Source of the DNA: Carnegiea gigantea
Lineage: Eukaryota > Streptophyta > Magnoliopsida > Caryophyllales > Cactaceae
DNA length: 64,000 nucleotides
Reading direction: 5' to 3'
Assembly: GCA_029747015.1 (NCBI GenBank)
Contig: JAKOGI010000446.1
Coordinates: 501,001-565,000, forward strand
The notes under the pieces were generated by a model that was not told where the DNA came from, did not search any database, and was given only the letters and a program-made list of their open reading frames with translations. A program made the translations under genes and the position numbers. The number at the start of each line of letters is the position of its first letter. Position 1 is the stretch's first letter. Below are positions 33,701 to 47,200 of this stretch, piece after piece.

Positions 33701-34162
33701 TCATCTAGGTTTTCCCCTTGCTCATTTCAATTTCCACTGAAATACATGGTAAGCACAATTACTGATATAGGCCGGAATAAGGGGTTCCCAGAATTGAACA
33801 TCATTATATTTGCATACATAAAGAATCAAACAAGCTAAACACAAATGTTACTGAGAATCATAGGTGACGCAAGCCAAAGATAAAGCAGCACAGATCTTTC
33901 AGGATCAAATTCCTCAGAACTTTCTTTAAAGCAACAGACATACAGACAAAAAATTCATTCTGGTCTTCAACACTAAAATGGCAGTGAAAATGTAAGGAGA
34001 AAACTGTATATTACATATATGCGGAAGATCAGCTTTAATGCAAGAACCAAATATTTACCTTCTAAAATTACGGCCATCAATACGAGCAACAATTAGATTG
34101 GGCAGCATAATTTTGTCTTGAGCTTCAAACGACTTCACATACTCATATTTGCTATTAGCCAT
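27715..34162 (-). CDS. THG1: tRNA-His guanylyltransferase, tandem-domain plant form, 528 aa
   Basis: Adds the G(-1) base that defines tRNA-His. Coding exons (plus coordinates, 5' to 3'): 34162-34059, 33122-32991, 32916-32872, 32571-32402, 32210-32125, 31571-31464, 30397-30141, 29730-29599, 29517-29473, 29357-29188, 28983-28898, 28788-28684, 27861-27715. They total 1587 nt with consistent GT-AG phases. Two Thg1 domains are fused (about 1-250 and 251-528). Domain 1 has D29 in R-I-D-G and D76 in F-S-D-E-Y, the same numbers as the metal-binding residues of human THG1; domain 2 has D295 (R-V-D-G) and D342 (V-S-D-E-Y). H-L-N-N and H-I-N-N motifs are present. Exon lengths 132/45/170/86 repeat exactly in both halves. 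Tandem Thg1 domains are known in plants (ICARUS1 of Arabidopsis). Both halves look catalytically plausible. Confidence 0.95.
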
Positions 34163-35150
34163 GGATCACTACAATAGAACAATTTCCAAATACTTGAATG
34201 AATCAAGTTAACCTCAACATATAGTGAAAACCCAACATGGAGTTTAAAATTTGCATGACAAGATCTCAAGAAAGTTGTGTATGTTTAAATTCTCTTTGAC
34301 CACAGGTCCATATATCGTCGACCAAAACTGTAAAGTAGCAATCTTAACAACCAACCACCAAGACTTGAATTGGCCACAAGGTGAGTACCTTCAGGTAATT
34401 TGTTTTGTAGATCAGGGAAAGAGAAAGAAAGTATCTTTGCTGGTTTTTATAGTTTCAATTATGCACACTTCACATAATCTCACTTTTCCGTCGTTTGGCA
34501 GACTTGCTTCAGGCAACACACATTCAAAAGCTACAACAATAAATGATTTTGCTACATCAAAAGATGCTGCAAGCCCAAGCACATCCAGTTGTCTACCATC
34601 TCCAAGTAATTACAAGGTCACCCTACATGATTCAACTCCAATTTAGGACACTGCATATACAACCAATTTTGCAAGACATGAAGAGCATTACGCTTTTGCA
34701 AATCCTACAAATCTTCTAATGCTTATTATCACAGATATGTTACCTCAAATTCGAATTGGAAGAAGGCTGCAACTTTCTGATGCAGAATACCACAGATACA
34801 GTTGACAAAACTCAATTCAAGTTTATGCCCGCAATTAAAAATCAAATCTTTTGTTAAAAAAAATCCTCAGTCTAAGCTACATGAGGAATCATGAAAGCAC
34901 ATACCCGAAAAGGCCGAAATATAAAGGAGCTTCCCAAAGAATCGAAATTAAGCAGATGAAAATCCTCGAAAAATCCAATGGTAAGTGAGGGGAGAGAAGT
35001 TTCATACCTTGAACAAAAGCTTTGCAACTGCCTCTGAATTCCCCGGCGGTGGAATCGTTCGGAGTCGACGCCGGCGCCGGCGGCCTAGAAGACAGAGAGA
35101 ATGGGAGGGGAAAGAGAAGTGAAGGGTTTCCTCGTTTCCACAGTGAGTCA
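34163..35150 (-). other. 5' leader and 5'UTR intron of THG1
   Basis: A donor (CAAG then GTATGA on the minus strand, at 35007) and an acceptor (CTATTGTAG, at 34169) six bases before the ATG suggest a 5'UTR intron of about 840 bp. The leader exon starts at 35008 and is GC-rich (GCCGGCGCCGGC near 35070). No clear TATA box was seen. The 131-aa frame at 34251-34646 is in this intron and is not credible as a gene. Confidence 0.55.
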
Positions 35151-35289
35151 AAGAGATGACGGCGCGTGGGGCCTTGCTGGCTTATCTGGAATGAAACTTC
35201 TCAACTATTTTTCCTTTTTCTATTCTGTTTTTGAGCAGAGTTCCCTTCAGGCATTCACTATAATTCAACAGAGGCAATCTTGAATTTGA

Positions 35290-38200
35290 TCCCCACGAAA
35301 AAAAAAAAAAAAAAGAGCCTTGAATGTCAAGGAGAGCGGGTTCATAAGATTTTTTCTGTCATATATCTATAATAATATTCTCGTTGTGAAAGTAAACTAG
35401 TTTTGATAACATGAGTAATGCACATAAATCCTTTTATTTTTGAAATTTGCAATAATTAATCATGATAGTTAACAACATAAATTGTTAAAAAAATTATCAA
35501 TTTAAAGCTTTCATTATACTAAAGTTATATTATGATCAACCTAATCGGAAAAAAAAGTATACAATGATTGTATTACCAAACTAAAATTCATTTGGTTAAT
35601 TTAAAAGTTAATAATTCAATAAATTTGTGACTTTAAATTAGTATATATTCGTAAATGTGAATAATTAAAATGGTTAGGAGTCCTCAAACTTCACTAATTT
35701 GACTCTTTAACATTGTTAGTCAAATCAACAAAAGTAATTACCTCATATAGCATTGCTTCTTCTCGTAAGTCTAAATATATTTATAGATAAACCGATGAGA
35801 TCTTAGCCAAGTGGTAAAGATTGAGGTTCTCAATATATTAGATCTCAAATTCGATTTCCCTTTTCCCATTGTATTGTACCGTCTTTATAGCTTATTTGAA
35901 CCTAAATATAATTATAGATAGATATTGTATGTATTCTATCGTAGAGTTTGTGGAAGAAATATCATACTACTATGAAAGATTGCACCTAAAGTATTGAAAA
36001 CCACTGGAGAATGAAGACCCATGATAGCAAACTAAGAGAAATAATCCCACAAATAACAAAGGCACAACAACTATAAGACTAACACAAAACCAATATTAAA
36101 AATTTTGGGGAAAAAAACCCTAAGACATGACTATGAAGACGAATTCAAATAGAATTATTAACCATCTCCGATAAATAATTGCATATATAATATAATAAAA
36201 ACTTAAATTTTGAAGCAATAGGCTGGGTTGATTTTCAGTAAATAAATTTAAGGAACAAGAAGGGTCAACGCTTTTAGGCCATACCTATCAAATAAGGAAC
36301 AGGAACTGAGAGCATTTGTATTGGTTGGATCACGGTTCAAAAGGGAGGCTTCCGGTGCAAAATATAATCTGCATCAGTGATATATCCACACGGCTTGTCC
36401 TGCAATCCGGCTCCCTGTAGTGAACCGCTTTCGACTTTTTGTTTTTCCTTTTTTGGCCAGCATATTAATGAATCATACAAAAATAAAATGCCAAAACTAA
36501 TTAAATATGTATAAATGTGGGTCCATGAGAACTATTTGACTTTGTAATAAGAGAGAGAAAAGATGATGTGAAAGGTGAGGCCCCCACTTGTGATCTAAAA
36601 GCATGAATTACCAATGCGAATACTCTAAATGCATTACTTCATGGGCAACGAAAGCACTACAGGGCAACTAAGGTAGAGAAGCCGAAGTAAAGATTATCTC
36701 TACAGAATCGCTTGTGAAGATTTATTCATATTATTAGTTGATTATATAATTGTGCATAAACATCACAATGTATAAAATTGTCGTAATAGTTTTAGCTAAT
36801 TTTGTTTTATATGTAAAAATATGTAGGGAGTGCGAAAATCAGAACTTCAAGATTTTATATGTTGTACAGGAATTTGTTGGGATCTATAAGATTTTTCCAT
36901 TTTGATAGAAAGGATCTATAAGAAATTAAGAATACATAGAAATGTTCAAGAAAACTAGATACACCTTTGAAAGGATATGTGGAATTAGGGATCAAGTTTT
37001 GAAATTTGTATCAATATTCATCATCTCTTGTTATGTATGCCCATTATCACAGGCTTGCAGATCCAAAACAGTTTTTTTTTTTAAAAAAAATATATCAAAT
37101 TGCTCATAGTATCCTCTCGTTGGTTACGTAGACATGTAAACGAAGGTTTAAGATATAGTTTCTAGATTTTGGCTCCTAATGACACCAATTAATGCCTAGT
37201 TGAGAACACTGTGAGATGAAGTAAATTGACAAACTAGCAAAAGGTGATGTCTAATCACTTGACTTTAAAGGCTGTGATGATCTTGATTAGTGGAGAGAGA
37301 GAGAGGGGGAGTTGTCATACACTCATAATCACTCACGGGACCATCATCAATCTTGATTTGCGGATGCTAATTTGGGGAACAAGACAACCTTGATCCCCAT
37401 ATTTCATGCTCTAATAATATGTTCAATTATATATCTACCTCTTGACCAAATGACACCACCCCCTCTCTTCCCAAGATGATTCACATGAAAAGTTTCTCCT
37501 TTTCTTTTTAATTAAAAATTAATAACATGATCCATGAACCAAACAAATATCTTAAAACCACTCTAAAGTGAAGTATACAAACTAAAACATTAAGTATAGA
37601 TGAGTGTGCACTTTGATACAACAATGAGGCATGTTGGTGTGAATCATGCATGTTACAAGCAAACTAAAAAAAAAAAATTAATACTGATATTCAAAGTCAT
37701 GTAATCTATGTAATACTCTTAGATGTATATATACTTTCATAAAATATATGATACTTTTTTATGGTATCCGCTATACCAATAATTAATACTATAAATTGCA
37801 GGCATCCCAAAAGTAGAAGGATTTGTCAATAAGTTTTGTGGGCATGGAGTCTTTAAACGTAATATCTTAAATTGATGATGTTAAACAAAGTGTGCCTGCA
37901 CATATACTTAAAGTATTACATTGAGTAACGATATTAATATGATATAAAATAAAGGTGCTATATATTGTGATCATAAGCATGATGCACGCATAAAACTCCT
38001 CAAAATATGGAAGATTTGCATACCTAATTGAAAATAAACTTTTAGAAGGTGAGAGCCATTAATAAAGGAGCACCAATTTGCCGACCCATTTTGACCATAA
38101 ACCTAACAGTCTTCCAAGTGTGCCCTGATGGCCCGAAACCAGCAAGTCCCCATTGATTTGGATTCCCACTGGTTTTCTTTTTTAAGGATTACTGATAGTG

Positions 38201-38400
38201 ACAGTAATTAATAAATTCATAGGACTTGATTTTGGACCCCCCGCCCATTACATTCAAGCCATATGGGCACATCCCCGCCAATTACTTCAGGTTTGCTGAT
38301 ATCACCACATTTCCTAATGCCCTCTGTTATTATGCCACCTAACCCTACCTCTCTCTTTCCCTTTTCTCACAAAAAACACACCCAACTGGCCCCACTCCAC
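35290..38400. other. intergenic
   Basis: AT-rich, no gene seen. It contains one MITE-like element (36308-36627). 37290-37310 has a short GAGA run. Confidence 0.5.
36308..36627. mobile_element. MITE-like element with terminal inverted repeats
   Basis: The left end AGAGCATTTGTATTGGTTGG pairs with the right end, whose complement reads AGAGTATTCGCATTGGTAATT, about 13 of the first 16 bases. The element is about 318 bp without coding potential. No convincing target duplication, so the superfamily is open. Confidence 0.5.
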
Positions 38401-38430
38401 TATTTATCTCTTTGTTGCTTTTCTCTCCCC

Positions 38431-38438
38431 TTAAATAT
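38431..38438 (+). promoter_or_regulatory. TATA-like box of the Gly/Cys-rich gene
   Basis: TTAAATAT 70 bp before the ATG, followed by a pyrimidine-rich leader (CCCCCCTTTCCTCTTC). Confidence 0.45.
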
Positions 38439-38507
38439 CCCCCCTTTCCTCTTCACAACATCGCACATCCAAACAAACCCTAAGAAGAATCCCAAGGCCA
38501 AAAAACC

Positions 38508-38939
38508 ATGAACAGCACCAAAGCAAGCACCACCACCCTCCTCCTCCTCACACTTCTCCTCATCACAGAACTATCTACCCTATCTGGGGCGGCCCGGCCT
38601 GGCCCAACCCCAACCGGGGCAGATGGTGGAGACGGGCTGCCGTTCTTTGGGCCGGGAGGCGGGTTCGGGATACCCGGGTTCGATACGCCATGGGGGCAAG
38701 GGATCACAGGAGGCGGGTATGGGTATGGGTACGGGAGCCCAGAAGGAGGGTACGCAAGGAGTGGGACTATAAGGCCCACTGTGGTCTGTAGAGACAAGGG
38801 GCCTTGTTACATGAAGAAGCTCACATGCCCGGCTAAGTGCTTCTCATCCTTTAGCAAGTCCGGCAAGGGGTACGGTGCCGGTGGCGGCGGCGGTGGGTGC
38901 ACCGTGGATTGCAAGAATAAGTGCATTGCCTATTGTTAA
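38508..38939 (+). CDS. secreted glycine-rich, cysteine-rich protein, 143 aa
   Basis: A single exon. Residues about 8-28 form a hydrophobic signal peptide (T-L-L-L-L-T-L-L-L-I), with likely cleavage around S-G-A-A. The middle is a Gly/Pro/Tyr-rich segment (G-Y-G-Y-G-Y-G). The C-terminal 50 residues hold eight cysteines in the order V-V-C, G-P-C, L-T-C, A-K-C, then a Gly tract, then G-G-C, V-D-C, N-K-C, A-Y-C (last residue). This resembles plant cell-wall glycine-rich proteins with a compact disulphide domain rather than classical GRPs without cysteines. GC content is higher than in the surrounding DNA. The minus strand also carries a 105-aa frame here, a shadow of the GC-rich code. Role is probably apoplastic or cell wall; the exact function is unknown. 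Confidence 0.85.
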   Translation: MNSTKASTTTLLLLTLLLITELSTLSGAARPGPTPTGADGGDGLPFFGPGGGFGIPGFDTPWGQGITGGGYGYGYGSPEGGYARSGTIRPTVVCRDKGPCYMKKLTCPAKCFSSFSKSGKGYGAGGGGGGCTVDCKNKCIAYC

Positions 38940-39923
38940 AAAAAATAAAAAAATTAAACTTGGGTCTAGTAATATTACTAGTATATATTACTAGTATCCT
39001 AGCTACTACTATATGGTGGTATGTGTTGTTCTAATTGAGAAAAATATAGTGTAAATAAATGTTGGTGTTGTAGTACTAGTAGTAACTAGTAATGTTATGT
39101 TATGTATTTGTGGTTATGGGAGGTTTTTTATGATCATATCAGGGTTTTTTTTTTTTTTTTTTGGTTTGGGGGGGGGGGAGGGGGTGTTGTATTTTTTTCT
39201 CCTTTATTTAATCTAGATTTGGTCTAAAGCTTTGGGCAGTTGGTTCAGCTTCGATGTTGTTTATGCTTTTAGACCGCTTCAAGCTGTGAGGTTGCTTTTA
39301 TGGCATGCATATGCAAATTGAAGTGGGTAATAATTTGATGGCCATATATTTCTTTTGCTTTTTAATAATTTTTGTATCGTACCAAGCATGAATGCGAAAA
39401 ATTGGATGCCAGGAGAAATGGAATGTTTGGCTCAGAGTATTCTTTTTCCTTGGAAAAAATCTCATCTTTTTTTAAAAAAGAGACATAAAGTTAAGTTCGA
39501 TGTGAAGAGAATTTAAACTTATATCTCTGATAATAATCTCTAAAAATTTTATCAGTTAAACTAATTATCATCAATGAAAAAATCCGATGAGATTATTTCA
39601 TCTAAAAGATTTTAATTATATAAAAAATAATTCAATAACTATAAAGGTTGACTAATCGCCTTCCCCCAACAAAAATTCACAAAAACAAATTATAATATTA
39701 TTCTGCGTAAAAATTGTCCCCCAAATAATAGAAAGGGCGGAATATGAGGATGTGGAGGAATCCTTAATGGAACCAAACAATTACATCTAAACTGAAAATT
39801 TGTAGAATGCATTAAAAAGGAAAATTTACAAAAGCAAGGTCGACGAAGAAGGGTTTTAATATGCAAAATATGTCTACATTCTTATAAAAATTGATTAGTA
39901 GAAATAGAAGTACAATTAATCAA

Positions 39924-39967
<44 letters not shown>

Positions 39968-41247
39968 CAGTTTCGGCCCCCCTCCCCCCAACAAAAAACA
40001 GAAACAAATGTGAGAAGTCCCATGAAAAAAAGAAAAAAAAGTAAAAACAAAACACGTAGAGATAGAGATAAGGTTAAGAAGTGGGCATTATTGTGCCAAA
40101 CAAAACTTTCTGATGACTTTTTTGTCCCACTCGTAACATTGGTCAAGAAAAAGTAAAAATTTGGCATCTCACGATGCTTTTATACCCAAAGTATTCTACA
40201 CTTGTTCTATAACAATCATTTTAAATGGACATTAAATTTACACTTACATAGTTATATGACATGATGTAATTAGATAGACAATAATATTATCACAAAAATA
40301 TGAAATTTTATGGATAAAAATTAGAATGAATTAGTTACAACAGCTAAGTGGAATTGCGATATCTTACATTTTTGAGCGCCTATCTTAGTAGAGTTCAATT
40401 ACTTTTGGCCCATAAAATGATAGAGTTATTTCATCATATATTTTTCTCTATTTATAAAATTCGAACTAAAATCCTTATTTAAGGGAAACAAGTGTCAAAT
40501 TACTTGAACCAATATGTATTAGTCTAACCATATCTTCGTGATTGAAGTATACAGATCTCGTATAATAGACTTTCATTCGGCAACTATGAACCGCCTTTCC
40601 GACCTTGTTCCCACAACATGCTAAATGAATGCTAACAACCAAACGTGTTTTTAAAGGAACATACGTGTAGTAATAAAGTACAAGATGTCCCAACCTTCAA
40701 ATATCTTATATTGAAATGTTAGCCTTGACAATGGTTTCAGTTCCCTTAAAGACGTGATTTTTGAGGACCCCTTTTTCCACCAATCTTGACCCCCCAAACC
40801 GAATGCACCTCTTAAAAATCTATTTCTTAATCAAGTTTGCGTCCGATGCGCCGGAAAATTTGCCTCAACCATCTCATCCACATTTCCTATTAGAGTGATT
40901 GATTGTATGACAAAACTAACGCACCCTTATGACCTGCACATCTCTGTAGTAGTTGTAATACATACATACAAACAGAAATTATCATAAACGGAGGTTTAAT
41001 AATGATAAACCCTTAAAAATTTGAAACTATTAGAGTCTTCAAATTAGAAATGATGTACCCAGGACTGTGAATACTACTCTCTCACAAATCCACCAGTGTA
41101 AATATGGAAAGACAAACAATCAAACAATGATATACATTGGACGAAAAAAGTAACATGTAGTATGAAAATTCCCAGCCCAACTCTGGGTTTGCTCGGTTCC
41201 GCTACCATTCACAGAGAGTCTGTATCCTGAGTTCCGAATGGCACAGA
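38940..41247. other. intergenic
   Basis: No gene seen. Contains an oligo(T)-oligo(G) tract at 39145-39178 and an (ATA)n tract at 39924-39966. Confidence 0.5.
39924..39966. repeat. (ATA)n microsatellite
   Basis: About 14 trinucleotide units. It accounts for a poly-Tyr frame on the minus strand. Confidence 0.93.
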
Positions 41248-44200
41248 TCAAAATGCAGCCCTCATGGCACCTCTTGCCGCTTCCTTTTTCATCTCCACCG
41301 CCTTCCCACTGCCCCGGAAGTACATGTAGACTTGCTGCATATGTATACACATAAAACAACGGTTGAGTGCTGCGAGATGGAATAGCTCCTGAAAAGTAGG
41401 GAAAATGGAATGAAGGGAAAGACCTGGATAACCCACACGCTGAGCAGCGATTCGAGGCAGAACAATCCAAATCCAATGAAGTAGAAGATCTAAGCGGAAA
41501 AGAAGCCGAAGATGACACAATTAGAGCTAAATGAAACATTATGCCCACTTTTGAAGCGAAAGTGATGAGCAACATTATAACTAAAGGATTGAGACTTACT
41601 CCGACCAGAGGTTTGCTGCCGATAAAATCAATAGCTGGGAGGATTCCACTGTCGAAAAAAGGAAGCAAGGGTTAGCTGCCTCTTAAACCATACCCTTCTA
41701 TTTTAGGATCTCAACCATTATTAGTTTAGCAAGTTATGCCCATGGGCACCTAGATCAAAGATAAGGAGAGCATTTCTTGTTCAAGATTATTCAAAACAGA
41801 AAAAATCCGATGATAGGTCATGTGTTTGGCACACAGGTAAGCTTTCAGCACAAAACAAATCAGGTTTCTCCAAAGCTAATCAAACTGCAGAAGACTATCG
41901 ATTCCAGTCACCGCGTACAAATAACCGATAAAATTTTGCAAGCTTGGTCTGAAATGGAGTGCCAACCACTGAAACACGTTGAGCATCTCACAAGGGTAGC
42001 TGAGGTGAAATGTGAAGATCAGAAAGGATAGCCGGTCAACAATGCTTTAGGTTTCTAAAAATAAGAGAATACGTGAAGACACTTACGCGAGGGATTTTCC
42101 TTTAAACACTATAGGAGGAGCAACGGCCGCCAAGATACAGAAGCCAATGTGAAGCTGCAAGAACAAAGGCAAAGATATGAACATCAAGTATCTTCTAAGT
42201 GTTGAACTGCAGCAAGCAAAACCAGCGAAGTTTAACAGGTATTTACCAAATAAAACAAGAAAAACCATCCGAAGTTCAAAGCACTGTCAGTCCTACAAAA
42301 ACAGTTGCAAAACTTTCAGTGCGATCAGAGTGAAATACAAACCCCATCTAGGACAGACAACTGTCAAATAATTTCCATTTTCCAGTACCTGAAAGCGCGA
42401 TAAAGAGGCCGGTACCATAACACATATGCACCAGGGACACCTGATATGAAGTAGATGATAGCAAGGAACCAGATAGTTGCATCTGAAATAAAAGAATGTG
42501 TCCAATTAGAGCAGATGTCTCAATATCATAACCAATGTGAAATATGTAGCATAGCAAAGACAACGACAAAATAAATTGCAATTACCACCAGTCTTTATCC
42601 AAGCTGTAGTAACTGCTACAATATTCCAGGTCAGACACAAAGCCAATCCTGCACAGATCAATGTTCTTTCGTCTTAGGCTGTTGCAATAAAGCCAATTTG
42701 TTAAGGGTGATAGGAAACACAGATGAATTGAGGTAGTTCAGTAAGGCACTCAGATGGAGGCAGCCAATTATCAATCCATTCATAAGCATTTTCTTCCCTT
42801 TGTTTTCAAGGTACGTGTATTCTGCCCAAGGCAAGATGGCTTATGGTACATTAACTAACTACAACACAGCATGTATCCTCCAGTATTACGCAAGAACCCA
42901 AGAAGCCATGGAAGAGACCAAGCTGTGTGCATCTCTTAATGCTAGAAAATTGCGCTACAGCATGCATGTGGAACATAAATTAGAACCCCAGATCGACGGC
43001 AAATAAAAATTAATATCCTCCAAGTACAGGAGAAAGATCATAGCACACATCAGAAGATCAACGCCATCCCTTCTAGACGAGTTTATGAAATGCATCATAC
43101 GCAACTAAGTTTAATTGAAAGCAAAAAGGCAACGCACCTAGCAATGTCGCGAAAGCAGTGTACTGTAACCTCTGGAGATGAATTGGTATCTCGTTTGCAA
43201 TGTCGTGGTGTATGATTGGAAAAAATGGAGGCCAATTCTTCTCCTCAATGACAATTCCAGCTGCAAAGTACAATAGGATCAGCCGTAAATCACATCGTAG
43301 ACATCCATGACTTTGAAAAACATAGAAAGTCTGAGAAAGGCAATGGGTAACGGTGATATGGTAACTTCTACAAAATAAAAAGCAGTTTAGTGTGGGCGTG
43401 TGAGTGTGTGAGCATGAGTCCAAATTTCAAACACAGCCAGCTGCACCAGTGAACATTTCAATAAAAATAATGTCAAGCAGAGAATTCTAGTAAGTGCTCT
43501 TGGTAAACAAGACTCTTGCAAAATGACCATAAGCACTTGATATCTTCTGAGAAGTGGCAATATAGGTACAAATGGTCAAATGACCCACAGAGGTATTCAC
43601 GCTGAAAAAAGAAATCATTCATACCTCGTGCTGCAGCTTCTTCTTTCCGCTTGATTGCCTGCATTCAATGAAAAGGGTTGCTGAGAGGGAAATTTCTGAA
43701 AAATTAATCAAACTGAAGCAAATCAATAATCCATTAAGTCATAACAGCTATATGATCCCACTAATTCCGGGTAGGACACCAGAAATTGTGACGAGCCATT
43801 GTTTTGAGACATCGCACAAAGGGATACATCAAGTCTTGTATTGTTACGGGACATTAATATACTTCCTAGGAAGCACCCAGCAACATAGTCGCAGATTAGC
43901 AGCAGAAACTAACATGTGTCATATGCAAGTGCTCAGCAACTCTCTTCATATAGGCACAGATTGCCATAAAGAAATTACCTCCTCTCTCTTTCTCAATTCA
44001 GCCTCTTTGGCTTGAAGTTCTTTCTCTTTCTTTTTCAAATCCTAAAATTAGAAGATCAAGTCGCTGGAGGTAAGTCATGAGCAGCAATCAAACAAGGACA
44101 TGCGAAAAACAATAAGGCATTCCACAAAGCATTAAAAATGAAAATAGTAGTAGCTACCTTTGCTGAATCAAGTGGAATGTCAACTGTCGCAGTAGGATTG

Positions 44201-47200
44201 TAAAAGTCAGCAGGCTCAGGTGGCAGAGGCGAAAGCCTTGAATTTGAGGCTGGAGCAACACTTCCAGGATTCTGGAAGAACACGTAAAAAGTTGATATCA
44301 ACCATGCCGATTCAAGTGTACAAACGCAAAAAATACTCAGAAAATAAACATCAACACGGTAAACAAACAGTCAACTCCAAAACAATAAATCCAAAGCTAC
44401 CAGAAGAGGACAAATCCAAAGTACTATTATTGAGGCTTAAGTGTTAATGGGTGAACCACATTCATGTTGTACCAAAGTGCACTTCAGCCCAAAATACTAC
44501 CATCGAACATCCTTCTTGTGCAATACGATATCTTTGCATTCTGTAACAATGGGCAAAGGGCCCTCTAGAGCTTACTTGCTGTTGCTATTAATTTTTATGC
44601 CCTAGCTTGGTTCCTGTTAGGTAAGTACTGGTCCAAATTACTTCCACCATCTTCAGAGACCTTTTCATCACAAAGTCGATTATCAACTTTTGGGAGCATC
44701 ATTCGGATTTGAAACGGAAGGCCATTCCAAAGCTGCAAAAATATTTGCAATTTTTACAGTTTGTTCCTCCCTCTTTCCGAAGTATTTTGGAATAAAAAAT
44801 TCCGACTAACTCACTTGCTCCCTCTTCTCATGGTTCCATTCCCTTGTCCTTCATGTCCATGTTGCTATATAGTAAATGTAGATCAACTTTCAATGGCAAG
44901 GTAAAACCCAAGATCTTTGAGGAAGGGAGATGAGGCAAGCAGATACAAAGATCCTAGTCCAAATTTGCAAAACCAAAATTCCAAAACCTAATTTTCATAA
45001 GCACTATATCCAACCTGAACAAACCAAGATCTAACCAAAGAACATCTCCAAGTGTGGTCAGCATGACATCCGACATCAAGACACTTGTTCAAGAAGCAAT
45101 GTTGTAAAATTCAACTACTTGAAGGTGAAAAAGCCTGATGCAACATCAGACCTGATTCTTCTGACCCAAAATCAAGCAGAACACAATTCAACCACTTGAA
45201 AGGAAAAAGCCTAATCCAACATCAGAACCAAATTTTTTGACCCAAAATAAAGCAGAACACGCATGCAACAATTTTATCTTGCCAGGCAAAACACTGAATA
45301 AGAAACGTTTTTGGTTTTTTTTTTGGGGGGGGGGGGGTGTCACAGTTAAGTGACCCAACTTCATGCCCTAGACTAGTACCGCCCCCCCCCCTCTCTTACA
45401 GGACTATTTGGAAAAACATATAATGGCCAAGAGGAGTTTTGTCATAAACAACTCTAATGTTCAATACCACCAATAAGGCATAAGAGCTGCACAGGTATGC
45501 TAGCATAATCAACCCGTGTTGCATAAGCACAAAACATGCCAGAAAGTCCATGCCAGCCAAGACAAGGATGTATCACCTCAAATTGCTTTAAATTCTGACA
45601 AATACGATAGCTATACAATGCCATAGGTTTATATGTAGTCCATAATCACCATTGAAGCCCTAGATTGAGATGGACTCAATGTTTCATTAGAGTATATCGT
45701 GCATCCATTCTAAAGTTGAAGACCACATACCGTTAACCCCAATCCTCTCAAGAGAACCCCCATTTCAAACTACAAGCCTACAGCAAGGCAGGTGGATGCA
45801 AACCTATCTAGCAATTAGGTGAGGCTGTTTCCAAGTTTCCACACTCATAAATGGACATAAACCTTACTTTATCCTTCCTTTATTTCATTCAATTTCCTTC
45901 ATAGCCCCAAACAGATAGATGACTGGTTGTTATTTGAAAGGTTCCCCCAAAAGGAAAAGGAGAAAAGTTATAAATACGAGCATAAGCTGATCAGAAGAAA
46001 TTATAGCCATTACTTACAGTCATATAGAATGCTCCTCCACCATAGTTTGATGGGCCCGAAGATTTACCCTTCCCTGCTTCCTGGTGATGATGGAGGGGGG
46101 AAAAATTAGCAGATTGTAGCAATTACTATAGAATGACCACATGATATACACAGATTCTCTACGTAAGAGTCTATGGCCAAACATCCACACTCACAATGTG
46201 TTTTCCTTCATTTTTCATTACAACCCATAATGATATCTATAACAACAATGAAAAAACAGCAGAGGAATCTTTTTCTCTATCATGTGTTGTCTACAGTGAC
46301 GGACATTTCTTGATAAGGCTTTCAAACAGTAAGGCATTTCATAATCACTCCCGCTAATCTGTTCCCTTTTATCAAACAGAAACAAGTCACCAAACACTAA
46401 TGCTTCAAACTGAAAGAATCCTGAAGTTAGTGCCCAGAAATTTTGAACTTCACTAGCAATGCATGAATAAGTCAAGGAAGCACCTTGAGTGCCTAAAGCA
46501 AAAACAATATCCTATCAGAGTTCATGTACAATAGCAATCAGACCCTCACAAAATGAAGTTATGTCGTAGTATTTCAGTGCAACTAATTCCCAGTTCGCTC
46601 GTCCTAGGTCCTGCAAAATTTTCTTATATTTCTCCAACACGATCCATGGTTAACCTCTAATCTATGCAAAAAGGATCTCTCTTAAATGACCCAGAAACGA
46701 TAATCATCTTTCTCTGGCAGAATTTTCTGCAAAAAAAACCATCAACTTCAACCACCTTTGTGATTTGGAATGGACAGAAGCAACATCGGCTACAAATACG
46801 GATCCAATATGGAAAAAGGAACCCTAACAATTTCAGGCAGAACCTCATGTTACAGTTACAGCATAAAGTGATATGACCCCAGATTGTGCTGAAGACAAAG
46901 AATAAATAATTGGATAAACAGTTCATCCATCTTTACTAATGAACATTCACCCAAGCACATAATGAATCCCACTTGCTCCTACAACTGGTTGACTCAAGTA
47001 AGCAGAGCAAGAACCAAACCCAGATCTGGGAAATTTCGAAGAATCAAGAAAAACCCCAGAACCAAGAACACCCAGAATCAATCAAAACTAACCATCAACA
47101 TCAGAAGCAAAAAGCATCAAACTTTATTGCCCTAGATCAATACTGAAATGACAAAATAGCAAAAATTTGAAGACTTTCCGACAAAGGGGACAAGAAAAGT

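Noticed and set aside
34251..34646. 131-residue plus-strand frame
   Set aside because: Lies in the 5'UTR intron of THG1 on the opposite strand, has no recognisable domain and ordinary intron composition.
38480..38797. 105-residue Pro-rich minus-strand frame opposite the Gly/Cys-rich gene
   Set aside because: Antisense shadow of GC-rich Gly codons; the plus frame has a signal peptide and ordered cysteines.
41120..41668. 182-residue minus-strand frame over the SCAMP 3' region
   Set aside because: Reads through two SCAMP introns in shifted frames; the spliced model explains the conserved segments.
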